Shown one piece after another: positions 17,841 through 26,288 of a stretch of 64,000 nucleotides of DNA. Each line of letters opens with the position of its first letter. The stretch's first letter is position 1. The notes under the pieces were generated by a model. It worked only from the letters and a program-made list of their open reading frames with translations, was not told the origin of the DNA and ran no database searches. A program made the translations under genes and the position numbers. This DNA is from Pseudomonas sp. R84. GTDB taxonomy: Bacteria > Pseudomonadota > Gammaproteobacteria > Pseudomonadales > Pseudomonadaceae. The DNA is taken from NCBI RefSeq assembly GCF_009834515.1, contig NZ_CP019426.1, positions 5,649,001-5,713,000 of the forward strand, in the 5' to 3' direction.

Positions 17841-17854
17841 TTGATCTGGATCAA
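17841..17854. promoter_or_regulatory. ANR/FNR box upstream of cioA
   Basis: TTGATCTGGATCAA matches the TTGATnnnnATCAA consensus exactly. It lies 162 bases before the cioA ATG and 218 before the MFS gene. A half-site GGATCAAT lies at 17821-17828. Confidence 0.88.
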
Positions 17855-17944
17855 GCAACGTTGAAAGAGTAGTCCCATTTTTGACGATGAACTGCGTGGT
17901 CGTTTGCCGCGTGACAAGTTGCCTCATTGCAGCCGCGATGCTCT

Positions 17945-18001
17945 GCCAGACATTTCCTGCGGCAAGCTTGCGGAAATCGATGTCTGGCTAACTAAATTTT
18001 T
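17945..18001 (+). terminator. Hairpin with downstream T-run, between cioA and the MFS gene
   Basis: Arms GCCAGACA (17945-17952) and TGTCTGGC (17981-17988) enclose TTTCC/GGAAA and the palindrome GCAAGCTTGC. A TTTTTT run follows at 17996-18001. It looks like a terminator or attenuator in the leader of the MFS gene, but no upstream gene on this strand explains it. Confidence 0.45.
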
Positions 18002-18071
18002 TGTCATAGCAACTTCCTGTTACAGACTGGTGATAACCTCGGCATTCCCCTCGAGCCAGACCTGCCTTCAG

Positions 18072-19310
18072 ATGCCCAGCCAAGAGCCCCTGCTGTTACG
18101 TCATCACCGTCCGTTTCTCGCTTTCTGGTTCGCGCGGATTTTTACCGCCAGCGGTTTCCAGATGCTCACCGTGGCGATTGGCTGGAACCTCTACCAATTG
18201 ACCGGCAACGTCCTCGATCTGGGTCTGGTCGGTCTGGTCGAATTCGCCCCGCGCGTGCTGTTCATGCTGCACACCGGGCATGTCGCTGATCGCTACGACC
18301 GGCGTAGAGTCGCGGCGATCTGCCAGTCGTTGCAGGCGTTGATCGCTCTGGCGCTGGCCATCGGCAGCGCCACCGATCACGTGACGCGCGAGATGATCTT
18401 CATCCTCGCCTTCCTGCTCGGCGCAGCGCGTTCGTTCGAGATGCCGACCACTCAGGCACTGCTGCCGAGCATCGTGCCCAGCGCGCTGTTCCCCCGGGCA
18501 GTGGCGGCGGCACAGTCGGCGCAGCAGTCGGCGACAATCGTCGCTCCAGCGCTGGGCGGTTTGCTCTACGCGTTCGGTAGCGTCTGGGTATACGGCCCGA
18601 CAGTGCTGCTTTATGTGATCGCCTGCACACTGATGCTCAACCTGCCCGCGCGGCAAACGCCGTTGAACAAAGGCAAAGCCACGCTGGATTCGTTGCTGGC
18701 GGGGATTCGCTTCATTCGCAGCCGCCCGGACATTCTCGGGGCGATTTCGCTGGATCTGTTTGCGGTGTTGCTCGGTGGCGCTACGGCGTTGCTGCCGGTG
18801 TTCGCCAAGGACATTCTGCTGACCGGGCCGTGGGGCCTCGGCCTGCTGCGTTCGGCACCGGCGGTCGGCGCACTGGGGATGTCGCTGTTCCTTGCGCGAT
18901 TTGCCGTGGAGCGCAATGTCGGCCGGGTGATGTTCACAGCGGTGGGCGTATTCGGCGTCGCGACCATCGCCTTTGGCCTGTCGACCTCGTTCTGGTTCTC
19001 GCTGGCGGTGCTGGTGGTACTTGGCGCGGCGGACATGATCAGCATGGTCATCCGCGCGTCTTTCGTACAACTGGAAACCCCGGACGAAATGCGCGGCCGG
19101 GTCAGCGCGGTGAACGGGCTGTTCATCGGTGCTTCAAATCAGTTGGGCGAATTCGAATCCGGCGTCACCGCCCACTGGTTCGGCACGGTGCCGGCGGTGG
19201 TGATGGGCGGAATCGGCACGCTGGTAGTGACGGGGACGTGGATCAAGTTGTTTCCGACACTGGCTTACCGCGATCGGATGCATGTGCCAGTGGAAGAGGT
19301 GAAGGTCTGA
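18072..19310 (+). CDS. MFS exporter of the EntS type
   Basis: 412 residues with 10-12 hydrophobic spans in the major facilitator superfamily. The first cytoplasmic loop has the motif GHVADRYDRRRV near residues 62-73, and the overall pattern is closest to the EntS/MFS_3 group that exports siderophores or other small molecules. I chose ATG 18072 (MPSQEPLLLRHHRPFLAFW); the frame is open to 17904, but the extra residues have no hydrophobic or family character. The ribosome site is weak. No siderophore genes are nearby, so the substrate is open. A hairpin lies in its leader. Confidence 0.82.
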   Translation: MPSQEPLLLRHHRPFLAFWFARIFTASGFQMLTVAIGWNLYQLTGNVLDLGLVGLVEFAPRVLFMLHTGHVADRYDRRRVAAICQSLQALIALALAIGSATDHVTREMIFILAFLLGAARSFEMPTTQALLPSIVPSALFPRAVAAAQSAQQSATIVAPALGGLLYAFGSVWVYGPTVLLYVIACTLMLNLPARQTPLNKGKATLDSLLAGIRFIRSRPDILGAISLDLFAVLLGGATALLPVFAKDILLTGPWGLGLLRSAPAVGALGMSLFLARFAVERNVGRVMFTAVGVFGVATIAFGLSTSFWFSLAVLVVLGAADMISMVIRASFVQLETPDEMRGRVSAVNGLFIGASNQLGEFESGVTAHWFGTVPAVVMGGIGTLVVTGTWIKLFPTLAYRDRMHVPVEEVKV

Positions 19311-19340
19311 CAACCTCCAAAGCACAAGACAACTGAAAAT

Positions 19341-19388
19341 GTGCGGTACATAGTTACCGCACTGAGTGTAATGTATCGCCTTACACTC
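19341..19388. promoter_or_regulatory. Two tandem inverted repeats upstream of higB (candidate HigA operators)
   Basis: Repeat 1, 19341-19362: GTGCGGTA-6 nt-TACCGCAC. Repeat 2, 19364-19388: GAGTGTAA-9 nt-TTACACTC. Both have perfect 8-base arms and lie directly before the higB start at 19395. HigA antitoxins usually autorepress at such palindromes. Confidence 0.68.
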
Positions 19389-19394
19389 GAGCCC

Positions 19395-19673
19395 ATGATC
19401 AAATCCTTTCAGCACAAAGGCCTTCGCGGCTTCTATGAAACAGGTTCGACTCGCGGGATTCGTGCCGACCACGCAAAACGGCTGTCGCGCATGCTGCAGT
19501 TCATGGATCGCGCTACGATTCCCGCAGACTTGGATCTTCCGGGCTGGCGCCTGCATCCATTGAAAGGTGAGCTGACGGAGTACTGGTCGCTGAGCGTTTC
19601 AGGCAACTGGCGAGTGATCTTTCGTTTTGTCGGTTCGGACATCGAATTGGTCGATTATCTGGACTACCACTGA
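19395..19673 (+). CDS. higB: HigB-type toxin (RelE/ParE superfamily mRNA interferase)
   Basis: 92 residues beginning MIKSFQHKGLRGFYETGSTRGI, the HigB pattern, and ending with the conserved core SLSVSGNWRVIFRFVGSDIELVDYLDYH (here given in part). HigB cuts mRNA on the ribosome and is held inactive by HigA. The ATG at 19395 was chosen by family fit; a longer frame from 19341 runs through the operator repeats. It is followed at 14 bases by higA with a strong AGGAGG, and the toxin-first order is characteristic of hig loci. No truncation is visible, so the system is probably active. Confidence 0.9.
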   Translation: MIKSFQHKGLRGFYETGSTRGIRADHAKRLSRMLQFMDRATIPADLDLPGWRLHPLKGELTEYWSLSVSGNWRVIFRFVGSDIELVDYLDYH

Positions 19674-19687
19674 CAGGAGGCAGGCTC

Positions 19688-19975
19688 ATGCCCATGCACA
19701 ACCCGCCACACCCCGGTGAAACACTGCTGATGGATGTCTTGCCCGAGCTTGGCATCAGCGTGACCGAATTGGCCCGACACTTGGGCTTCGCACGCCCGCA
19801 TCTTTCACGTGTATTACACGGACATGCGCCAATCAGCCCGGATCTGGCTGTACGTCTTGAGCGTGCTGGCATTGGCAAGGCGCGCGTGTGGCTAGGCGTA
19901 CAAACCGACTATGATCTGTGGCAAGCGGAGCATCGGGAGCAACCGGTTATCGAACTGATCGCTGTCCACGCCTGA
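19688..19975 (+). CDS. higA: HigA-type antitoxin, HTH_XRE
   Basis: 95 residues with the HigA hallmark N-terminus HPGETLLMDVLPELGISVTELARHLGFARPHLSRVLHGHAPISPDLA, cut by me for length, which is a complete XRE helix-turn-helix (about 22-60). It binds HigB and represses the operon, probably at the paired repeats upstream of higB. AGGAGG lies at 19675-19680. The C-terminal half is short and should contact the toxin or mediate dimerisation. Confidence 0.9.
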   Translation: MPMHNPPHPGETLLMDVLPELGISVTELARHLGFARPHLSRVLHGHAPISPDLAVRLERAGIGKARVWLGVQTDYDLWQAEHREQPVIELIAVHA

Positions 19976-19987
19976 CACCTCCAGCCA

Positions 19988-20533
19988 CTACAACTCCCCC
20001 GCCACTTTCACCCGCAAGGCCTTGCCGCCGAGTTGCTCGACCAGCGTCAAGGCAAACTCCAGTGCAGCGCTGGAGCCTTGCGCGGTGATGCAGTTGCCGT
20101 CGACCAGCACCGGTTGATCAACAAACGTACAACCCGAGAGTTGATGGCTGGCGCCGGGCAGGCAGGTCATGCGACGCTGGCGCAGCACGCCGAAGGCTTG
20201 CAGGGCGACGGCCGGGGATTCGGCAATGGCGGCGAACAGGCGTCCGGCGCTGGATTGATCCTTGAGCAGTTGTTGCAGCGGTTGATGCGCCGCCAGGTGT
20301 TGTGCGCCGACGGCGCCGCCGGGCAGGACGATCAGGTCAAAAGTTTGCGCCAGCACATCGACCAGCACGCCGTCGGCGGTCAGTCGTGTACCACGCGCGC
20401 AGGTGAGCATGCGTCGTCCTTCAATACTGGCGGCGACCACTTCGATGCCGGCGCGGCGCAACACGTCGATCAGGGTCACGCTTTGCAGATCATCGATGCC
20501 CTCGGCGAGGGTAATCAGGGCTCTAAAGGTCAT
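19988..20533 (-). CDS. DJ-1/PfpI family protein lacking the nucleophile cysteine
   Basis: 181 residues of the DJ-1/YajL fold: RALITLAEGIDD (strand 1), VLRRAGIEVVAAS, LIVLPGGAVGAQHL and the nucleophile-elbow region AAIAESPAVAL. In active DJ-1 proteins the elbow reads A-I-C-A/S; here the codon at 20222-20224 is GCC, so residue 104 is Ala. The partner acid normally in AxGxEE/AEGxEE is Asp in AEGIDD. Chaperone or deglycase activity that depends on that Cys is therefore unlikely, although the fold looks intact. The ATG at 20533 fits the family. It stands alone between higA and a DUF4879 gene. Confidence 0.83.
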   Translation of the reverse strand: MTFRALITLAEGIDDLQSVTLIDVLRRAGIEVVAASIEGRRMLTCARGTRLTADGVLVDVLAQTFDLIVLPGGAVGAQHLAAHQPLQQLLKDQSSAGRLFAAIAESPAVALQAFGVLRQRRMTCLPGASHQLSGCTFVDQPVLVDGNCITAQGSSAALEFALTLVEQLGGKALRVKVAGEL

Positions 20534-20599
20534 GGGCGCTATCCGCTGGGTGATACTTGAAGCGTAGTCAGCTTCACCCGGATCGCGCTGCAACAGCCG

Positions 20600-21049
20600 T
20601 TACTTGATGTAAAGCTGGGTCGACATCGTGTTGCGTGGCGCGTTGATCGAGGTGTTGCTGAAGGTGAAGGTGCCTTCCTGTTTGCCCGCCAGATCGAAGG
20701 TGTAAAGATAACCGACGGTGCTACGGCCCGGACTGCATTCGGTCAGGTTTCCATTATCAAAGGCACAGACCCGTGCTCGGGTGCCGTTCACCTCGAACCC
20801 GTCCAGCTTGGCATGCGGCTGGCTCTGGCCGTATCCGACTTCCAGTACATAGACTTTGATGCTCGGCCCGTTGTGATTGCATTGGGTGTGCGTCTGCCCA
20901 TCGCCGATGTCTTCAAGGCCGCAGGCCGGCGATTGCACTTTGATGACTTTCACTTGTGTCAACGGTGGCGCCGATGCGGCCCAGGCTGTCGACATCCCGG
21001 CCATCAACGCGGCAATCAAACCAAAAACCTTTATCCAGCAACTGCTCAT
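20600..21049 (-). CDS. Secreted DUF4879 (YolA-like) protein
   Basis: 149 residues with a signal peptide (1-24, cleavage after AWA). The mature part has three to four cysteines (SPACGLEDIG, THTQCNHNG, RARVCAF, LTECSPG), suggesting two disulfides in the periplasm or outside the cell. I recognise the PACGLEDIG..TQCNHNGP..KVYVLEVGYG layout as that of DUF4879, family name from memory. The function is unknown. It is transcribed toward the DJ-1 gene and away from the purine permease. Confidence 0.72.
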   Translation of the reverse strand: MSSCWIKVFGLIAALMAGMSTAWAASAPPLTQVKVIKVQSPACGLEDIGDGQTHTQCNHNGPSIKVYVLEVGYGQSQPHAKLDGFEVNGTRARVCAFDNGNLTECSPGRSTVGYLYTFDLAGKQEGTFTFSNTSINAPRNTMSTQLYIK

Positions 21050-21271
21050 GCGCTTCCCGCCCCGAAAAAATCAGCGCGCAGTATGGCGCAGTTGGCTTCA
21101 ACGCAAAACTTCGCCGACGATCGACACCAACAACCGCCATATTCCTCACGCTGCTGGTATGATGCGCGGCTTTTTCCGGCCCACCACAATTTTTCAGGCG
21201 CTTGCGACGGTCTGTGCTTTGCTGTTGAGGTCGATACATTCACGGCGCCACGCGCGCCACGGGGAGCAGAC

Positions 21272-22567
21272 ATGCTGGAAAGGCTGTTTCAACTCAAGGC
21301 ACACAACACCAACGTGCGCACCGAGATTCTCGCGGGCATCACGACGTTCCTGGCCATGGCCTACATTCTGTTCGTCAATCCGAGCATTCTCGGTGAGACC
21401 GGCATGGACAAGGGCGCAGTGTTCGTCGCTACCTGTCTGGCCGCCGCGATCGGTTCGACGATCATGGGCCTGATCGCCAACTACCCGATTGCCCTCGCTC
21501 CGGGCATGGGCCTGAATGCCTTCTTCACCTACACCGTGGTCTTGCACATGGGCCACACCTGGCAAGTCGCACTGGGTGCCGTGTTCATTTCCGCCGTGTG
21601 CTTCTTCCTGTTGTCGATCTTCCGTATCCGTGAATGGATCATCAACAGTATTCCACTGCCACTGCGCTCGGCGATTGCTGCCGGTATCGGCCTGTTCCTG
21701 GCACTGATCGCCCTGCACAACGCCGGCATCGTGGTCAGCAACCCGGCGACCATGGTCGGCCTCGGTGACTTGAAAGCCCCGGCACCGATCCTCGCCACCC
21801 TTGGCTTTGCCCTGATCGTTGCCCTCGAAGCGCTGAAAGTGCGCGGTGCAGTACTGATCGGCATTCTGGCGGTGACCATCATTTCCATCGCGATGGGCTT
21901 CACCCCGTTCAACGGCGTGACCTCGATGCCACCTTCGCTGGCACCGACCTTTATGCAACTGGACATCAAAGGCGCACTGGACATCGGACTGGTCAGCGTG
22001 ATTTTCGCCTTCCTGTTCGTCGACCTGTTTGACAACTCCGGCACCCTGATCGGCGTTGCCAAGCGCGCCGGCCTGATGGGCAAGGACGGCCATATGCCGA
22101 AAATGGGCCGCGCACTGATCGCCGACAGCACCGCGGCCATGGCCGGCTCGCTGCTGGGCACTTCGACCACCACCAGTTACATCGAGTCCGCTGCTGGCGT
22201 GAGTGCTGGCGGCCGTACCGGTCTGACGGCCATCGTCGTGGCGATTCTGTTCCTGCTGGCGCTGTTCTTTTCGCCACTGGCGGCCAGCGTTCCGGCCTTC
22301 GCCACTGCACCAGCGCTGCTGTTCGTCGCCGTGTTGATGACTTCCGGTCTGGCCGAAATAGACTGGGACGACATCACCGTTGCCGCGCCAGTTGTCGTGA
22401 CCGCACTGGCCATGCCATTCACTTACTCGATCGCCAACGGCATCGCCTTCGGTTTCATCGCCTGGACCGTGATCAAGCTGCTGTCGGGCCGTGCCCGTGA
22501 GCTGAACCCGGCGCTGGTGATTCTGTCGATTCTGTTTGTGATCAAGTTGGGTTGGTTCAACGCATGA
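21272..22567 (+). CDS. AzgA/PurP-type purine permease (NCS2)
   Basis: 431 residues with 12-14 hydrophobic spans. It matches E. coli adenine permease PurP through the whole length: [53 protein letters not shown] and [25 protein letters not shown] (partial). It should import adenine, hypoxanthine or guanine with protons. ATG 21272 has GGGGAG upstream; the frame is open much further up, but those residues are spurious. Its stop overlaps the trmA start in ATGA, so the two genes are translationally coupled. Confidence 0.88.
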   Translation: MLERLFQLKAHNTNVRTEILAGITTFLAMAYILFVNPSILGETGMDKGAVFVATCLAAAIGSTIMGLIANYPIALAPGMGLNAFFTYTVVLHMGHTWQVALGAVFISAVCFFLLSIFRIREWIINSIPLPLRSAIAAGIGLFLALIALHNAGIVVSNPATMVGLGDLKAPAPILATLGFALIVALEALKVRGAVLIGILAVTIISIAMGFTPFNGVTSMPPSLAPTFMQLDIKGALDIGLVSVIFAFLFVDLFDNSGTLIGVAKRAGLMGKDGHMPKMGRALIADSTAAMAGSLLGTSTTTSYIESAAGVSAGGRTGLTAIVVAILFLLALFFSPLAASVPAFATAPALLFVAVLMTSGLAEIDWDDITVAAPVVVTALAMPFTYSIANGIAFGFIAWTVIKLLSGRARELNPALVILSILFVIKLGWFNA

Positions 22568-23643
22568 CTTTCGATTCCCAGGCTTACGCCGAGCAACTAG
22601 AAGCCAAGGTCACGCGTTTGCGTGATCTGCTGGCACCGTTCGATGCACCTGAGCCGACGGTGTTCGACTCGCCGCTGCAGAACTTCCGTCTGCGCGCCGA
22701 GTTCCGCCTGTGGCGCGAAGGCGGCGATCGGCATTACGCAATGTTTGCTCAGGATGACAAACGCACGCCGATTCTGATCGAAGAATTCCCGATTGCCAGC
22801 CTGCGCATCAATCAGTTGATGCCGCAGTTGAAAGCGGCATGGCAGGCCAGTTCGGCGCTGAGCCACAAACTGTTTCAGGTGGAGTTCCTGACCACGCTGT
22901 CCGGCGATGCGATGATCACCCTGTGCTACCACCGTCCGCTGGACGAGCACTGGCACGCGGCGGCGACGAAACTGGCGGCGGATCTCGGCGTCAGCATCAT
23001 CGGTCGCTCGAAGGGCAAACGCGAAGTGCTTGGCCTCGATTACGTGGTCGAGAAACTCGACGTCGGCGGTCGCACGTTCAGCTATCGCCAGCCGGAAGGC
23101 GCGTTCACCCAGCCTAACGGCACGGTGAACCAGAAGATGCTCAACTGGGCGTACGAAGCGCTAGGCGATCGCAACGACGATCTGCTGGAGCTGTACTGCG
23201 GCAACGGCAACTTCACCCTGCCGCTCGCCACTCGCGTGCGCAAAGTGCTGGCCACCGAAATCAGCAAGACCTCGGTCAACGCTGCATTGAGCAACCTCAG
23301 CGAAAACGCTGTGGATAATGTCACTCTGGTACGTTTGTCCGCCGAAGAACTGACCGAAGCGCTCAACGAAGTGCGCCCGTTCCGTCGCCTGCAAGGCATC
23401 GACCTGAAGAGCTACGAGTTCGGCAGCGTCTTCGTCGACCCGCCGCGTGCCGGCATGGACCCGGACACCTGCGAGCTGACCCGGCGCTTCGACAACATCC
23501 TGTACATCTCCTGCAACCCGGAAACCCTGGCGGCGAACATCGCCCAGTTGCACGACACGCACCGTATTACCCAGTGCGCGTTGTTTGACCAGTTCCCGTG
23601 GACGCATCACATGGAATCGGGTGTGTTGCTGACCCGGCGTTGA
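22564..23643 (+). CDS. trmA: tRNA (uracil-54-C5)-methyltransferase TrmA
   Basis: 359 residues. The SAM-binding motif [15 protein letters not shown] is at 208-222, DPPRAG at 292-297, the catalytic Cys at 317 in YISCNPETL, and a conserved Glu at 351 in HHMESG. It makes 5-methyluridine (T54) in tRNA using S-adenosylmethionine. The ATG at 22564 overlaps the permease stop by the ATGA arrangement. A terminator follows 21 bases after the stop. The fusion of purine uptake and tRNA modification in one transcript has no obvious metabolic logic. Confidence 0.95.
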   Translation: MTFDSQAYAEQLEAKVTRLRDLLAPFDAPEPTVFDSPLQNFRLRAEFRLWREGGDRHYAMFAQDDKRTPILIEEFPIASLRINQLMPQLKAAWQASSALSHKLFQVEFLTTLSGDAMITLCYHRPLDEHWHAAATKLAADLGVSIIGRSKGKREVLGLDYVVEKLDVGGRTFSYRQPEGAFTQPNGTVNQKMLNWAYEALGDRNDDLLELYCGNGNFTLPLATRVRKVLATEISKTSVNAALSNLSENAVDNVTLVRLSAEELTEALNEVRPFRRLQGIDLKSYEFGSVFVDPPRAGMDPDTCELTRRFDNILYISCNPETLAANIAQLHDTHRITQCALFDQFPWTHHMESGVLLTRR

Positions 23644-23663
23644 TTGCGGGAAGCTGATACGAG

Positions 23664-23691
23664 AAAGCCGTCGTGATTGACGGCTTTTTTG
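23664..23691 (+). terminator. Rho-independent terminator after trmA
   Basis: AAAGCCGTC-GTGATT-GACGGCTTT stem followed by T-rich DNA. It faces the convergent DUF2442 gene and may serve both. Confidence 0.88.
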
Positions 23692-23697
23692 TGGTTT

Positions 23698-24144
23698 TTA
23701 CAAAGCGGGATCGGCCTTGCGTGGTCGCCCGCCCTTTTTGCCATTCGCTCGAGCAGCTTCGGACTTTGCAGCACTGCTTTGACGACCGTTACGCGATGCA
23801 ACCACCGACGCAGCCATCTTCATGAGTGACGGGCTCGCTGAAATCATCCCGGCAATGGAAACGTCAAGGTCTTTGCCCTCATGGCAAAGCGCAGTGCCTG
23901 CGAATCCGACTGTCAGCCCCTCGTAATCGCCTGCATCAAACCCGTCAAACTCTGGATACTGGCTCACCGGAAGCAACACACCACTGCCATCCTCAAAACG
24001 GATGACCAGAGATGATTCTTCAAAGGTTACGGAGACAGCCTGCAAGCTACTCGCTCGGCGTGCCTCCCCTTGCAGGATGGCGGCGTCGATCATCTCCTTC
24101 GTCAGGGGACGATGTGTGGATGGCTTAGCCTTGATGACTTTCAT
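23698..24144 (-). CDS. DUF2442-type protein with basic C-terminus
   Basis: 148 residues. The middle (about 40-85, LVIRFEDGSGVLLPVSQYPEFDGFDAGDYEGLTV in part) fits the DUF2442 fold, and the tail ARANGKKGGRPRKADPAL is basic and contains a GRP core flanked by Arg/Lys, like an AT-hook. Its ATG overlaps the stop of the preceding DUF4160 gene (ATGA at 24141-24144), so the two are coupled. DUF4160/DUF2442 pairs occur widely as small mobile two-gene modules and have been suspected to be toxin-antitoxin-like; a regulatory or antitoxin role for this one is my inference. Confidence 0.68.
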   Translation of the reverse strand: MKVIKAKPSTHRPLTKEMIDAAILQGEARRASSLQAVSVTFEESSLVIRFEDGSGVLLPVSQYPEFDGFDAGDYEGLTVGFAGTALCHEGKDLDVSIAGMISASPSLMKMAASVVASRNGRQSSAAKSEAARANGKKGGRPRKADPAL

Positions 24145-24569
24145 AAATCGATTTCCACTCCTTCCAATGCGCCTATCAATGTCAGAAGAGTTTTGCCCTC
24201 TTCTGGCAGATAACGCGCCGATCCCACTCTGTGTGTCTTGTCAGTGACGAGTTTCATCCCCAGCACTTCGTTTGAATGGCTGTCCCACAATTGATTGTCG
24301 AGACAGACAGTTTGCAATCTTGACCACCAGATCCCGCGTGCTCGTCGCAGATGAGCAGGCTGCTCAAGAGATCGACACAAGCCTTCCAGCACGGTTAACG
24401 GTGGTCGACGAGAAAGCGGCATGACATCCCAAAGCTCAATATCGTTGTGCCAGAAACTGAACTGTAATCGGGCGCTCCAGCTACCTGCATTCACGTGAAC
24501 GTGCGGGGGGCAATGCTCATCTCGCAACATGATGACAATCGACAATCCTTTGTAGCTGCACACCTTCAT
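24141..24569 (-). CDS. DUF4160-type protein
   Basis: 142 residues. The DUF4160 signature IVIMLRDEHCPPHVHVNAGSW is at about residues 11-31, with the conserved EHxPPHxHV core intact. The rest (about 80-142) resembles a second small domain ending LLTLIGALEGVEIDL, so the protein is longer than most DUF4160 members and may be fused. It overlaps the DUF2442 gene by four bases and is the first gene of the pair. No function is established. Codon use is less GC-rich than that of aroQ and trmA beside it, which suggests recent acquisition. Confidence 0.66.
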   Translation of the reverse strand: MKVCSYKGLSIVIMLRDEHCPPHVHVNAGSWSARLQFSFWHNDIELWDVMPLSRRPPLTVLEGLCRSLEQPAHLRRARGIWWSRLQTVCLDNQLWDSHSNEVLGMKLVTDKTHRVGSARYLPEEGKTLLTLIGALEGVEIDL

Positions 24570-24883
24570 GCTAACCCATCCGTTAGGTTAATAAGTTTCA
24601 GGATTCAAGATTCCTTTCAAATCCGACGACTGGTGATCGGCACATGACGTTTCACCGCTTTTCAGGCTAGCGTCGCAACAGGTCATGAGCCGGACAATCT
24701 CCAGTGAAAAACGTAAGCAAAGCTGTCGTCATATCTCGATCAATATCGCTTCTGTGCGATCACCGAACATAAAACGCCACGTCCATTTTTGTTCAATTGA
24801 CCATGGTAACCATCTAGTACATTTTATCTCCACAGGCTGAAATCCTCGGCCAAAGCCAAAAACAATAAGTGGAGTTACCCCTC
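24570..24883. other. Intergenic region upstream of aroQ
   Basis: 314 bases, relatively AT-rich, carrying the divergent promoters of the DUF4160 gene and aroQ. The only site I can defend is the candidate TetR operator at 24805-24820. No REP is present. Confidence 0.6.
24805..24820 (-). promoter_or_regulatory. Candidate operator GTACTAGATGGTTACC (minus strand) before aroQ
   Basis: It shares GTACTAnnyGGTTA with a site at 29152-29167 upstream of the permease and quiC. It lies 64 bases before the aroQ ATG, a position suited to repression. Confidence 0.5.
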
Positions 24884-25324
24884 ATGCCCCCTATCGTTCT
24901 GGTGCTCAATGGCCCGAACCTGAACCTGCTCGGCACTCGCGAGCCGGCCACTTACGGTCACGAAACCCTGGCGGATATCTCGGCGTTATGCGGTCGCGCG
25001 GCAGAAGAGTTCGGCCTGGCCGTGGAGTTTCGCCAGACCAATCACGAAGGCGAACTGCTCGACTGGATTCACGCTGCCCGCGGCCGTTGCGCCGGGATCG
25101 TGATCAATCCGGCGGCGTGGACGCACACCTCGGTAGCGATTCGCGATGCGCTGGTGGCCAGCGAACTGCCGGTGATCGAAGTGCACCTGTCCAACGTCCA
25201 CGCCCGCGAGCCGTTTCGTCATCACTCGTTTGTCTCGGCGATTGCCACGGCGGTGATGGCCGGGTTTGGCAGTCATGGCTATCGCCTGGCGCTGGAACAT
25301 TTCAGCCAGCGGTTGAAGGGGTAA
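24884..25324 (+). CDS. aroQ: Type II 3-dehydroquinate dehydratase
   Basis: 146 residues, with every catalytic residue of the family in the standard position: R19, Y24, N75, H81, H101 and R112. It dehydrates 3-dehydroquinate to 3-dehydroshikimate, the step shared by the shikimate pathway and quinate catabolism. The ATG at 24884 is preferred to a GTG 15 bases upstream, with GGAG at 24870. The next gene, a quinate/shikimate dehydrogenase, starts five bases after the stop. The context therefore points to a catabolic copy, a second biosynthetic aroQ presumably lying elsewhere. Confidence 0.93.
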   Translation: MPPIVLVLNGPNLNLLGTREPATYGHETLADISALCGRAAEEFGLAVEFRQTNHEGELLDWIHAARGRCAGIVINPAAWTHTSVAIRDALVASELPVIEVHLSNVHAREPFRHHSFVSAIATAVMAGFGSHGYRLALEHFSQRLKG

Positions 25325-25329
25325 ATCGC

Positions 25330-26184
25330 ATGTCTCGCTCTAACGTAATACTCGCCGGGCTGATTGGCGCCGGCATTCAGGCCTCGCGCACACCAGCGCT
25401 GCATGAGCATGAAGGCGATGCCCAAGGCCTGCGTTATCTATACCGATTGATCGATCTCGATCAACTGAACATGGACAGCACTGCCCTTCCCGACCTGCTG
25501 CTGGCGGCCGAGCGGATGAACTACACCGGGCTGAACATCACTTTCCCGTGCAAGCAGGCGATCATCCCGCTGCTCGATGAACTGTCGCCGGAAGCCAAAG
25601 GCATCGGCGCGGTGAACACGGTAGTGCTGAAGGACGGCAAACGTGTCGGTCACAACACGGACTGCCTCGGTTTCGCCGAAGGTTTTCGCCGAGGTCTGAA
25701 AGACGCCGCCCGCGAGCGTGTAGTCCAGATGGGTGCCGGTGGAGCAGGCGCGGCAGTGGCCCACGCATTGTTGAGCGAAGGCGTACAGCAACTGAGCATT
25801 TTCGATGTCGACAGTGAGCGCGCCGAGAGCCTAGCGAACAATCTCAATCAGCATTTTGGCTTTGGTCGTGCAGTGGCCGGTCGGGATCTGCCGAGCTCGC
25901 TGAATCTGGCTAACGGTCTGGTCAACACTACGCCAATGGGCATGGCCAAACTGCCGGGCATGCCGGTACCAGTCGAGCTGCTGCGCAAGGAATTGTGGGT
26001 GGCGGAGATTGTGTACTTCCCGCTGGAAACCGAACTGCTGCGCAATGCTCGCGCGCTGGGTTGCCGGACGCTGGATGGCGGCAATATGGCGGTGTTTCAG
26101 GCAGTGAAGGCGTTTGAACTGTTCAGCGGCGTGGTGCCGGATGCGCAGCGCATGCTCGCGCACTTTCAAAGCATGAATGGCTAA
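25330..26184 (+). CDS. Quinate/shikimate dehydrogenase (QsuD-like AroE family)
   Basis: 284 residues. The substrate-binding SRTPALHE is near 19-26, the catalytic Lys is K75 in NITFPCKQ, the Asp is D111 in HNTD, and the Rossmann loop is GAGGAG at 135-140. An Asp (159, SIFDVD) ends the second strand where NADP enzymes have Arg, so NAD+ is the likely cofactor. The sequence resembles Corynebacterium QsuD more than biosynthetic AroE. It should oxidise quinate to dehydroquinate and shikimate to dehydroshikimate. AAGGGG precedes the ATG; it is cotranscribed with aroQ. Confidence 0.88.
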   Translation: MSRSNVILAGLIGAGIQASRTPALHEHEGDAQGLRYLYRLIDLDQLNMDSTALPDLLLAAERMNYTGLNITFPCKQAIIPLLDELSPEAKGIGAVNTVVLKDGKRVGHNTDCLGFAEGFRRGLKDAARERVVQMGAGGAGAAVAHALLSEGVQQLSIFDVDSERAESLANNLNQHFGFGRAVAGRDLPSSLNLANGLVNTTPMGMAKLPGMPVPVELLRKELWVAEIVYFPLETELLRNARALGCRTLDGGNMAVFQAVKAFELFSGVVPDAQRMLAHFQSMNG

Positions 26185-26189
26185 AAACC

Positions 26190-26279
26190 TGTGGGAGCGA
26201 GCCTGCTCGCGAAGGCGTACGGCCAGCCAATACATCTGTTGACTGACACACCGCTTTCGCGAGCAGGCTCGCTCCCACA
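26190..26279. repeat. REP pair, family C (90 bp)
   Basis: Perfect TGTGGGAGCGAGCCTGCTCG arms with the inner GACTGACACACCG half-core on the right side only. It lies between the convergent dehydrogenase and TetR genes. Confidence 0.92.
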
Positions 26280-26288
26280 GGGACGGTG

